Translations under genes and position numbers: made by a program
The notes under the pieces: generated by a model
Database searches by the model: none
Told to the model about the DNA's origin: nothing
The model's input: only the letters and a program-made list of their open reading frames with translations
Assembly: GCA_009787355.1 (NCBI GenBank)
Contig: WRGD01000141.1
Location: forward strand, 1 to 36,695
Length of the DNA stretch: 36,695 nucleotides
Origin: Defluviitaleaceae bacterium
GTDB taxonomy: Bacteria > Bacillota > Clostridia > Lachnospirales > UBA5962
Direction: 5' to 3'
Part shown: positions 9,189 to 19,700 of the stretch, one piece after another
Position numbering within the stretch: the stretch's first letter is position 1
How the letters are laid out: the number at the start of each line of letters is the position of its first letter

Positions 9189-12100
9189 ATGAATGAAGAA
9201 AAAAAAATAGAAAAAATATATTCGCTTACCCCTCTTCAAGAAGGTATGCTTTTTCATAACTTAGAAAATAGCAAGTCAACTGACTATATTGTTCAAAATA
9301 TATTAACAGCTACAGGAAATCTTGACAAATTTGCTATTAGGAAAGCTCTTGATTATTTAGAAAAACGCCATGCAGTTCTTAGAACTTCTATTGTATATGA
9401 AAGACTAAAAAGTCCTAAACAAGTTGTTCTTTCTAATAAGCCAATAGAATTTAACTTTATTGATTTAAGTTTAAATTCTATTGAAGACCTTGAAAAAGAA
9501 TTTAAAAAAATTGTTAAAGAAGATTTGCAAAGAGGCTTTAATTTAACTATTGATAGTCTTATTCGTCTAACTTGTGTTAAATACAACGAAGATAATTATA
9601 AATTTATTTGGTGTTTTCATCACATAATTATGGATGGTTGGTGTTTATCTTTAGTTTTTGGGGACTTCTTTAAATATTACAATTTGTCTTTAAACAATAA
9701 AAATGAAAATGATATTTTGGTTCAAATAGAAAAAGAAATAAGACATAGTTTAAGTTATTCTGACTATATCAGTTGGTTATCAAATCAAGACCATGAAGAA
9801 TCAATTAATTATTGGAGAAATCTTCTTTATGATTATGAAGGAACATCGAGTATTGATAGCATTTCTTTTGATTTGCAATCAGAAGAACAAATGGCACAAC
9901 TAAAAAGAGGTTTTGGTAAAGAGTTAACTAAAAAATTAATTAATAAGGCAAAGGAAAACAACGTAACTCTAAACACTATAGTTGAATCCGCATGGGGTAT
10001 TATTTTACAAAATTATAACAATAGTCATGATGTGGTTTTTGGTAAAACTGTATCTGGAAGAGATGCAAATTTAAAAGGTATAGATAATACGATAGGATTG
10101 TTTATAAATACTATACCTGTTAGAGTTAAAACTGATAAAGATATCGAAATATTAGATTTGTGGAAAAATACACAAAAACAAGCTAATGATAGTATAAGCT
10201 ATCAATACTCTTCTCTTGCAGATATACAAAGAGAAACTATACCTAAGAAAAATTTGATTCAAACTTTATTTGTTTTTGAAAATTATCATGTAGATGAAGA
10301 GCGTCTTGGAGAAGGAATGAAAGGACTTTCTTTAAAATCAGACTTTGCTCGTGAACAAATAAATTATGATATTGGCTTATCTATGTATTGCGAAAATGAA
10401 GAATTGATTGCTAGTATTATGTATGACCCTAGAAAGTATTGTTTATCTGAAATTGAAAGGCTTTTAGATAGAATAAATAAAGTTCTTTTATGCTTTAGTG
10501 AAAATGAAAATATGAAAGTTTCTATGATTGATTTAATTACTGTTTCAGAGAAAAATAAAATATTAACTGTATTTAATAATACCGACAGCAATTACGACAG
10601 AAGTAAAACAATAATACATCTTTTTGAAGAACAAGTAGAGAAAACACCTAATAATATAGCTATAGTTTATGAAGATAAAAAATTAACTTATAAAGAGTTA
10701 AATGTTAGGGTAAATCAACTTGCTCATTTTTTAAGGGAAAAAGGTATAAAGCAAAATGATTTTGTTGGTATATTTTCTGAAAGAAGTATTGAAATGATAA
10801 TATCTATATATGCTATCATTAAGTCTGGTGCGGCTTACGTTCCAATCGATACTAATTATCCAGATGAAAGAATTAGATACATATTGGAAGATAGTAATCC
10901 TAAAATAATTTTGACTAATTCAAACAAAAAATTAAATGTTGATTTTGAAATTTTTGACTTTGAAAATATCAATTTAATTTTTCAAAATTATAGTAATAAA
11001 AATCCTGAAAAATTAAATGAATTAGAAGATTTGGCATATGTCATTTATACTTCTGGAACTACTGGCAACCCAAAAGGTGTAATGGTTATGCATAAAGGTA
11101 TTGTTTGTTTAAAAGATTATTTAGGAAAAGTTTATGAAGTAACTGAAAAAGATAACGTACTTCAATTTGCTAACTATGTATTTGATGGTTCTGTTTGGGA
11201 AATGTCAATGGCATTATTTCATGGTGCTACACTAGTAATACCTTCAAATGAAAAAATTAAAGATATTAATGTCATGGAACATTATTGTGAAGAACAAGAT
11301 ATTTCTATTGTAGCTTTGCCACCTAATTATTATGTAAATATGAAAAGTTTTAGTCCAAGAATTTTAGTTACTGCAGGTTCTGAAAGTAGTAAATACATTG
11401 CACAAAAAGCTAAAAATAGCAGGTACATCAATGAATACGGTCAGACCGAAAATACTGTTTCAGCTACTTATTTTGAACAAGATAATCATGATTTTATTAG
11501 AAATAAAATTCCTATTGGAAAACCTAAACGTAATACAAAAGTATATATTTTAAATTACAACAAACTTTGTGGAATAGGTATACAAGGAGAGATATGTATA
11601 TCAGGAGACAGCTTAGCAAAAGGTTATTTAAATAGAAAAGAACTTACTAAAGAGAAATTTATAAGTAATCCTTATGGAAAAGGAATACTTTATCGTAGTG
11701 GAGATATTGGTAGATGGCTTGAAGATGGTAACATAGAGTTTTTAGGAAGAATAGATGAACAAGTTAAAATTCGTGGTTTTAGAATAGAACTAGGTGAAAT
11801 TGAAAGTGTTCTTAGAAATGAAGAAATAATTAAAGATGTGGCTATTATCTCAAAAAAAGATAATACAGGGGACATAGATATATATGTGTACTTTGTTTCA
11901 GAAAGCCATGTAAAAGAAGATTATTTAAAAGAACAACTATCAAAAAAATTGCCAAGCTATATGATTCCTAATTATTTTATACAAATAGATAAAATACCCA
12001 CAACTATAAATGGTAAATTGGATAAAAGAAATCTTCCAGAAATAAAATTTAAAACAGAAACACAATATATAGGACCTAGAAACAATTGTGAAGAAATATT

Positions 12101-15100
12101 AAGCAAAATATTTAAAAATTTGCTTAATATATTAAAGTTAAGCATTAAAGATAATTTCTTTTCTTTAGGAGGTCATTCTTTAAGAGCAGCTAGACTTTTA
12201 AATATAATAGAAGCTGAATTTGGTATAAGACTCACTATTACAGATATTTTTTCTAATCCTACTGTAGAACAATTAAGTATTTTAATATCTAAAAAGTCTG
12301 GTGAGTATGAAAGTATTCCTTTTGCTTCTCCTAAAAAGTCATATAAAATGTCTTCAAGTCAGAAGAGAACTTATTTAATACAGCAAATGGATAAAAATAA
12401 TGTAGCTTATAATATGCCTCACGTAATTAAACTTATTGGTAAAGTTGATGTTGAAAAGTTAAAGACTTCTTTAATTAAACTTATTAATCGTCATGAAATA
12501 CTTAGAACCAATTTTTATTTAGATAATAGTGGAGAATTTATTCAAGAAATAAAAGATAATTATAAATTAGAATTTTCATACTTAAGAGAAATTGAAAAAG
12601 ATTTTGAAGAAGAAACGGAACTTTTAAAAACTTTTGTAAAGCCATTTGATTTATCGAATGATTGTTTAATACGTATGCAATTTGTAGATAAAATGGACTA
12701 CGGTATTTTATTATTTGATATTCATCACATTATAAGCGATGGAATGAGCATAGGTCTTTTTATTAGTGAGTTTTCAAAATTATATAACGAAGAAGAACTT
12801 GAAGATTTAATTCATCAATATAAAGATTATAGTGAATGGATGGATACTAGAGATTTATCTTCTCAAAAAGAATATTGGAATAATTTGTATAAAGATGAAA
12901 TTCCTATTCTTAATATGCCTACAGATTATATGAGACCTCTTATCCAAAGTTTCAAAGGCTCTTACAAGAAAATTTCTATTAGTAAGGAAGATTCTATATT
13001 AATTAAAAAACTATCTAATGAAACCAAAAGCACAGAGTATATAATATTTTTGTCATCTATTATGGTTCTTGTTGGAAAATATAGTAATTGTGAAGATGTG
13101 ATTATAGGTAGTCCTGTTAGTGGAAGAACTCATAAAGATACGGAAAAAATACTAGGTATGTTTGTAAATACTTTAGCAATGCGAGGCTTTCCATATAAAA
13201 ATAAAAAATATATTGATTTTTTAAATGAAGTTAAAGATTTTTGTTTCAATTCATATGAAAATCAAGAATATCCTTATGAAAAACTTATAGATGATATAGA
13301 TTTAAGAAGAGATTTATCAAGAAATCCTCTTTTTGATATAATGCTCGTTATGCAAAATAATGAAAAAATAAATTTTTCAATTGAAAATATCAAAGCTGAA
13401 ATTATTGATATCAATCATACTGTTTCTAAATTTGACTTAACTTTTAACGTAGATTATTCAAGTGAAGGTTATGATATATTTTTAGAATATAACAGTGATT
13501 TGTATAGTGAAGCTAGTGCAAAAAGAATTCTTTATTCATACGTAGCTATACTTAAGCAAATATGTAGAGATAAAAATTTATGTATTAAAGATTTAGATTT
13601 AACAAGTTCAGAAGATAAAGAAAAGATACTTTTAAATTTCAATAAAGTTAATACCAGCTATTCTATAAATAAAACGGTGATAGAAATTTTTGAAGAACAA
13701 GTAGAAAAAACGCCTAATAATATAGCTGTAATTTGTGGGGATACAAATGTAACATATAAAGAACTAAACGAAAAAGTTAATAAAATAGCAAATTTTCTTA
13801 GAGCAAAAGGTATTTTGCAAAATGATTTTGTAGGAATAGTTAGTGATAGAAGTATTGAGATGATAGTTGGTATTTATGGAATAATAAAGGCAGGTGCAGC
13901 ATATGTTCCTATTGATTCTAAATATCCTGCCGAAAGAATTAGACATATTATAGATGACTGTAATCCTAAATTTATACTATCACCTAGAGCTGACACAATA
14001 GATACAAATATAGAAATAATAAATTTATTTGATAGTAAAATATTTGAAGAATTTTCGTTAGAAAACCCAAAGCATATTAATCTCCCAGAAGATTTATTAT
14101 ATTTAATCTATACTTCAGGAACTACTGGAAAACCGAAAGGTGTAATGATTGAACATAGAAATGTTGTTTCTTTAAATAATTATTTTAAAAATGATTATAA
14201 AATAAACGAAGAAGATAATATATTGCAATTTGCAAATTATGTTTTTGATGCTTCTGTATGGGAAATGACAATGGCTCTTTATAACGGTGCTAGTCTAGCT
14301 ATTCCTTCTTTTGAAATAATTGAAGATCAAAAACTTTTATTTAAATATTGTGTTAATGAAAAAATTACTATTGTTACAATTCCACCTAACTATTATGTGA
14401 ATATGGATGATTTAGATGTAAGAATTGTTATAACCGCAGGCTCAGAAAGTAGTAAAGATATAGTTTTAAAATCTAAAAATAGCCTTTATATAAATGCTTA
14501 CGGTCCAACTGAAAATACAGTAGTATCCACTCACTGGATTAGGGAACATAACGATATTAAAATTAATAAAATACCTATCGGAAAACCGATTGTCAATACT
14601 CAAATATATATTTTAGATGGTGATAACCTTTGCGGTATAGGAATGTCAGGAGAGATTTGTATTGCAGGAACTAACTTATCAAGAGGATATTTAAATAATG
14701 ATAAGTTAACGAAAGAAAAATTTGTTAATAACCCTTATGGAGAAGGTAAAATTTATAGAAGTGGTGATTTAGCAAGATGGCTTGAAGATGGTAATATAGA
14801 ATATTTAGGTAGGATAGATGAACAAGTTAAAATTCGTGGTTTCAGAATAGAAATTTCTGAAATAGAGTTTGTTCTTAGAAATTATGGCAAGGTTAAAGAA
14901 GCTGCCGTTATAGTTTATGAAGATGATTTCGGAGATAAATCTCTTCATGCTTACTTCGTATGTGAAGACAGAGTTGATGTGAAAAATTTAAGAGAAATTA
15001 TATCAAGATATATTCCAGACTATATGATTCCCAGTAATTTTATGCAAATAGATAGAATTCCTGTAACTACGAGTGGAAAAATAAATAAACGAGCTTTACC

Positions 15101-16706
15101 AAAGATTGAATTTAATTCTGATAATGAGTTTATAGCACCTACAAATGATAAAGAAAAGGCTTTAAGTGAAGCTTTCAAGAAGATGTTGGGAATTGAAAAT
15201 ATTAGTATTACAGATGACTTTTTTTCACTCGGAGGAGACTCTATAAAGGCTATACGTATTGTGTCTGAAATAAGAAATTTTGGATTTGAATTAAACGTTC
15301 GTGATATAATGATGAATAAAACAATCGAGTTTATAAGTAAATTAATGAAAAAATATGAAGAGTTTTCTTATGAACAAGGAGAAGTAATAGGGACTATAAA
15401 GCCAACTCCTATTATTCAAACCTTTGAAAATTGGAATTTTAAAGAACCTCATCACTTTAATCAATCTATGATTATAAAAATAAATTTTGGACATGAGAGT
15501 ATAGAAGAAGTTATTAAAAATATAGTAACCCATCATGATATTTTAAGAGCAGTATATCTAAATAGTACCTTAGAAATTACTAAAAATGCTCAAAATAAAT
15601 ATAAGTATGAAATATGTGATTTGAGAGAAAGTCAAACTGTATATAAAGATATAAAGTTGATTTGTGAAGAGAAACAAAGAAGTATGAACTTAAAAATAGG
15701 TCCTCTATTTAAGTGTATTTCCTTTTTTACAAATAATGGTCATTATTTGTTTATAGTTGCACATCATTTAATAATAGATGGAGTATCTTGGAGAATACTT
15801 ATTGAAGATATTAACATGGTTTTGAAACAGATTAAAAAAAATGAAGAAATTAAATTTCCTGGAAAAACTGCATCTTTTATAGAATGGTCTGAAGCTTTAT
15901 ATGAATATAAAAAAAGCGATGATTTAAAGAAAGAGAAAGATTATTGGGAACATATAGAAAATTCTTCAAAAGAATATGATTATAAAAATAAAATAGGTAT
16001 TTCTAAATTTGAATATAAAACTATTAAAATGTCAATTAGTGAGGAATACACCACTAAACTTTTAAAGGATAGTAACAAAGCGTATAACACCAAAATTAAT
16101 GACTTACTATTAAGTGCATTTGCTCTTGCAATTAAAGAAAGTATTAATCAAGATAAAATATCTATAATACTTGAAGGGCATGGTAGAGAGCAGTTACACA
16201 AAGACATAAAAATAGATAGAACCGTAGGTTGGTTCACTATCATGTACCCTGTAATTTTAAATTGTTATGAAGACATAGAGACGAGCATTATAGAAACAAA
16301 AGAAATGCTCCGCAAAATTCCTAACAACGGTATAGGGTTTGGTCTTATTTCAAATAAATTTGAAGGAATCGATGTAAGCTTTAACTATCTCGGAGAAGTT
16401 AACAGTGGAATAGATTTTGAACAATATGATATAGGAAGAACTATTTCAGAAAAAAATCGTCAACCAGGAGGGAGTATAGCAATAAATTGCTTAGTTAAAA
16501 ATAAAAGTCTTATTTTTGACGTTAGCTATGACAAAGGCATGTATGATAATGTTGAAATTAATAAATTGGTAAAATCATATGAAACTAATCTTTTGAAACA
16601 AATTGATTATTGTGTTTCTAAAGAAGATACGATTAAGACACTATCTGACTTTACTGAAAGTAATCTTTCAAAAAATGTACTTTCTATATTGCAGAATATT
16701 TCATAA
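9189..16706 (+). CDS. NRPS 2, two extension modules: C-A-T-C-A-T-E
   Basis: This 2505-residue enzyme adds residues 3 and 4. Domains: C1 (about 8-440; HHIIMDG at 144-150), A1 (core at 617-630), T1 (Ser997), C2 (HHIISDG at 1179-1185), A2 (core at 1638-1651), T2 (Ser2018, GGDS) and E (HHLIIDG at 2192-2198, later EGHGRE and RTVGWF). C1 opens with IYSLTPLQEGMLFH, typical of D-L condensation domains that follow an E domain. C2 is of the L-L type. The A1 pocket reads D-G-W-A-V-A-E-V-S, which I cannot match; its surrounding sequence resembles the Phe domains, so an aromatic residue is likely. A2 reads D-A-W-T-I-A-A-V-V, nearly the phenylalanine code of GrsA. Output is X-D-Phe. The 39-base gap from NRPS 1 holds GAGAAAGGG, about 15 bases from the ATG, which is long. 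Both ends resemble COM docking helices. Confidence 0.93.
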   Translation: MNEEKKIEKIYSLTPLQEGMLFHNLENSKSTDYIVQNILTATGNLDKFAIRKALDYLEKRHAVLRTSIVYERLKSPKQVVLSNKPIEFNFIDLSLNSIEDLEKEFKKIVKEDLQRGFNLTIDSLIRLTCVKYNEDNYKFIWCFHHIIMDGWCLSLVFGDFFKYYNLSLNNKNENDILVQIEKEIRHSLSYSDYISWLSNQDHEESINYWRNLLYDYEGTSSIDSISFDLQSEEQMAQLKRGFGKELTKKLINKAKENNVTLNTIVESAWGIILQNYNNSHDVVFGKTVSGRDANLKGIDNTIGLFINTIPVRVKTDKDIEILDLWKNTQKQANDSISYQYSSLADIQRETIPKKNLIQTLFVFENYHVDEERLGEGMKGLSLKSDFAREQINYDIGLSMYCENEELIASIMYDPRKYCLSEIERLLDRINKVLLCFSENENMKVSMIDLITVSEKNKILTVFNNTDSNYDRSKTIIHLFEEQVEKTPNNIAIVYEDKKLTYKELNVRVNQLAHFLREKGIKQNDFVGIFSERSIEMIISIYAIIKSGAAYVPIDTNYPDERIRYILEDSNPKIILTNSNKKLNVDFEIFDFENINLIFQNYSNKNPEKLNELEDLAYVIYTSGTTGNPKGVMVMHKGIVCLKDYLGKVYEVTEKDNVLQFANYVFDGSVWEMSMALFHGATLVIPSNEKIKDINVMEHYCEEQDISIVALPPNYYVNMKSFSPRILVTAGSESSKYIAQKAKNSRYINEYGQTENTVSATYFEQDNHDFIRNKIPIGKPKRNTKVYILNYNKLCGIGIQGEICISGDSLAKGYLNRKELTKEKFISNPYGKGILYRSGDIGRWLEDGNIEFLGRIDEQVKIRGFRIELGEIESVLRNEEIIKDVAIISKKDNTGDIDIYVYFVSESHVKEDYLKEQLSKKLPSYMIPNYFIQIDKIPTTINGKLDKRNLPEIKFKTETQYIGPRNNCEEILSKIFKNLLNILKLSIKDNFFSLGGHSLRAARLLNIIEAEFGIRLTITDIFSNPTVEQLSILISKKSGEYESIPFASPKKSYKMSSSQKRTYLIQQMDKNNVAYNMPHVIKLIGKVDVEKLKTSLIKLINRHEILRTNFYLDNSGEFIQEIKDNYKLEFSYLREIEKDFEEETELLKTFVKPFDLSNDCLIRMQFVDKMDYGILLFDIHHIISDGMSIGLFISEFSKLYNEEELEDLIHQYKDYSEWMDTRDLSSQKEYWNNLYKDEIPILNMPTDYMRPLIQSFKGSYKKISISKEDSILIKKLSNETKSTEYIIFLSSIMVLVGKYSNCEDVIIGSPVSGRTHKDTEKILGMFVNTLAMRGFPYKNKKYIDFLNEVKDFCFNSYENQEYPYEKLIDDIDLRRDLSRNPLFDIMLVMQNNEKINFSIENIKAEIIDINHTVSKFDLTFNVDYSSEGYDIFLEYNSDLYSEASAKRILYSYVAILKQICRDKNLCIKDLDLTSSEDKEKILLNFNKVNTSYSINKTVIEIFEEQVEKTPNNIAVICGDTNVTYKELNEKVNKIANFLRAKGILQNDFVGIVSDRSIEMIVGIYGIIKAGAAYVPIDSKYPAERIRHIIDDCNPKFILSPRADTIDTNIEIINLFDSKIFEEFSLENPKHINLPEDLLYLIYTSGTTGKPKGVMIEHRNVVSLNNYFKNDYKINEEDNILQFANYVFDASVWEMTMALYNGASLAIPSFEIIEDQKLLFKYCVNEKITIVTIPPNYYVNMDDLDVRIVITAGSESSKDIVLKSKNSLYINAYGPTENTVVSTHWIREHNDIKINKIPIGKPIVNTQIYILDGDNLCGIGMSGEICIAGTNLSRGYLNNDKLTKEKFVNNPYGEGKIYRSGDLARWLEDGNIEYLGRIDEQVKIRGFRIEISEIEFVLRNYGKVKEAAVIVYEDDFGDKSLHAYFVCEDRVDVKNLREIISRYIPDYMIPSNFMQIDRIPVTTSGKINKRALPKIEFNSDNEFIAPTNDKEKALSEAFKKMLGIENISITDDFFSLGGDSIKAIRIVSEIRNFGFELNVRDIMMNKTIEFISKLMKKYEEFSYEQGEVIGTIKPTPIIQTFENWNFKEPHHFNQSMIIKINFGHESIEEVIKNIVTHHDILRAVYLNSTLEITKNAQNKYKYEICDLRESQTVYKDIKLICEEKQRSMNLKIGPLFKCISFFTNNGHYLFIVAHHLIIDGVSWRILIEDINMVLKQIKKNEEIKFPGKTASFIEWSEALYEYKKSDDLKKEKDYWEHIENSSKEYDYKNKIGISKFEYKTIKMSISEEYTTKLLKDSNKAYNTKINDLLLSAFALAIKESINQDKISIILEGHGREQLHKDIKIDRTVGWFTIMYPVILNCYEDIETSIIETKEMLRKIPNNGIGFGLISNKFEGIDVSFNYLGEVNSGIDFEQYDIGRTISEKNRQPGGSIAINCLVKNKSLIFDVSYDKGMYDNVEINKLVKSYETNLLKQIDYCVSKEDTIKTLSDFTESNLSKNVLSILQNIS

Positions 16707-16737
16707 ATAAAATTTAATCATATAAGGAGAACATCAA

Positions 16738-19700
16738 ATGACAAGTGAAAAATCTAAAAATAATATTGAAGATATATATAGTTTGACTCCTATGCAAGAG
16801 GGGATATTATTTCATCACTTAGAAGACAGCAGTTCTTCGGCATATGTAATTCAAAATATAATCCATGTAGAAGGAAATTTTGATGATGAGTATATATTGA
16901 AAGCATTGGATCTCTTAAGTAAAAGGCACAGCTCTCTTAGAACGGCAATAGCATATGAAGGTCTTGAAAAACCTTTGCAAGTTGTTTTGAACAATAGAAA
17001 TATAGAGTATAAAAGCATAGATTTAAGCAAATTAGAAGAATTAGAAAAAGAGATTAAAATCAAAGAAGTTATAAAAAAAGATTTAGATAGGGGATACAAT
17101 CTTACAAATGATAGTTTATTAAGATTAACAAAAATTAAAACAGACAAAAATGTTCATAAATTAATATGGAATTTTAATCATATTATTATAGATGGATGGT
17201 GTTTATCTATAATATTTGTAAACTTTTTCGAATATTATAGTTATATTGAAAAAGGTAAACATAATGATATTTCTTTTAAAATAGAAAACGATAAAAAAAT
17301 AGGGGCAAAATATAGCGATTATATTAAGTGGATATCTTCCAAAAATCTAAAAGCCTCCCTCTCTCATTGGGGAGAGCTTTTGGCAGGCTATGACTCAAAT
17401 TCTGTAATTGATAGTTTTGAGAAGTTAGAAGAAACTGAAAATCAAATGGACAGATTAGAACTATCTATTGGAAAAGAAATTAGTGAAAAAGTTCTTAAAC
17501 TGTCTAAAGAAAATGGCATTACAATTAATACAATAATGGAAGCTGTTTGGGCAATCATTTTGCAAAAATATAATAATAGTAATGATATTGTATTTGGTAA
17601 AGTTGTTTCTGGAAGAGATGCTAATATAAAAGGAATTGAAGAAATGGTAGGCTTATTTATAAATACCATACCTGTTCGTGTAAATAATAATGATAATAAA
17701 AGTGCTATAGATTTATGGCAATACTTACAGGAACAGTATAATTCTAGTATTGGTCATCATCATTGTTCTTTAGCAGATATACAACAAAATAGTACACAGG
17801 GTAGTAATCTTATTAAAACTTTATTTGTTTTTGAAAATTATCACGTAGATTCAGATAAATTGGATAGTTATATGAAGGATTATTCAGTTCAAATAGAATA
17901 CGGAAGAGAGCAAACAAATTATGATATAAGTGTTAGTTCTTATTTTAAAAGTGAAAATTTAAATATTAGTATAATGTATAATCCAAATAAATATTCAAAA
18001 TATGAAATTATTCTTCTTTTAGATAGAATTAATTTAGTTTTAGAAAAAACTTTAGAAAATCCTAATATTAAAGTTAAAGACATAGAGATAGTGAGTAGTT
18101 TTGAAAAGATTAAAATCTTAAAAGATTTTAATAATACACAATCAAATTATCCAAAAGATAAGACTGTTATTAAATTGTTTGAAGAGTGTGTAGAAAATTT
18201 TCAAAATAAAATAGCTGTAACTTATAACAATAAAAGTTTAAGCTATAACGAACTAAATTTAAAAGCTAATAAACTTGCACATTTTTTAATAAAGAAAGGT
18301 GTCGGTCGTAATGATTTTGTAGGTATATTTTGTGAAAAAAATCTTGAAATGATTATAGGCATATTAGGAATATTAAAGACAGGTGCAGCTTATGTTCCAA
18401 TAGATTCTAATTATCCAGAAGAAAGAGTTAAATATATATTAGAAGACTGTAAACCTAAATTTGTGCTGTCTACTAAAGAAATTGTTGAAAGTGAAAAAGA
18501 AGTAGAAATTAGTAACTTTGAACAAATAAATGAACCAGAAGATTTAATATATGTTATTTATACTTCTGGAACTACTGGAACACCAAAAGGAGTTATGGTT
18601 GAACATAAAAATGTTGTTAGACTTGTCAAAAATAATAACTATGTTCCATTAAACGAAGAAACAAAAATATTACAAACAGGTTCACTCGCTTTTGATGCTT
18701 CTACTTTTGAAATATATGGTTCTCTTCTTAATGGAGGAAAGTTATTTCTTCTTGATACAAACGATTTGACCGATATTAGTATTTTTAAAGAAAATTTAAC
18801 CAAGTATAATATAAATACAACTTTTATAACCACTACTCTTTTTCATCAATTTATAAATATAGATGAAAGTTTATTTGATAGCGTTTCTAATTTACTAGTT
18901 GGTGGTGAAGTTCTTTCTGGACAATATGCTAGAAAGCTTATAAATAGAAAAACTGCAAATTTAATAAATGTATATGGTCCTACTGAAAACACTACATTTA
19001 CTACTAGTTATAGTTGTGAAAAAATTAAAAAAATTATACCTATAGGTAAACCCATTAATAATACAAAAGTTTATATATTAGATAACAATAATAATCTTTG
19101 TGGGATTGGAATACCGGGAGAACTTTGTATATGTGGAGATGGAGTTTCACGTGGCTATTTAAATAAAGAAGATTTAACTATAGAAAAATTTATTGATAAT
19201 CCTTATGGAAAAGGTAAATTATATCGTAGTGGCGATTTAGTGAAATGGCTTAAAGACGGAAACATAGAATATATAGGAAGAATAGATGAACAAGTAAAAA
19301 TTCGAGGGTTTCGTATTGAACTTGGTGAAATTGAAAGCGTTTTAAAAAATCAGAATGAAGTCAGCGAAGTAGCAGTTGTTGTAAAGTATGATTCAGCTGG
19401 AGAAAAAATTTTATGTGCATATATAGTTGGAAATGAAAATTTAGAAATAGATTTTCTTAAAAAAGAGTTGTTAAAGTATATTCCAAACTATATGATTCCA
19501 AGTTATATTGTTAAAATTGAAAAAATGCCTATTACAGCTAATGGGAAATTAGATAAAAAAAGTTTGCCAGACTTTAATATTGAATTAAAAAAATCTTTTA
19601 TAGCTCCAAAAACAAATACAGAAAAAATTTTAAATACGCTTTTTAAAGACATACTAGGATTAGGAAAAGTAAGTATAAATGACAATTTTTTTGAATTAGG

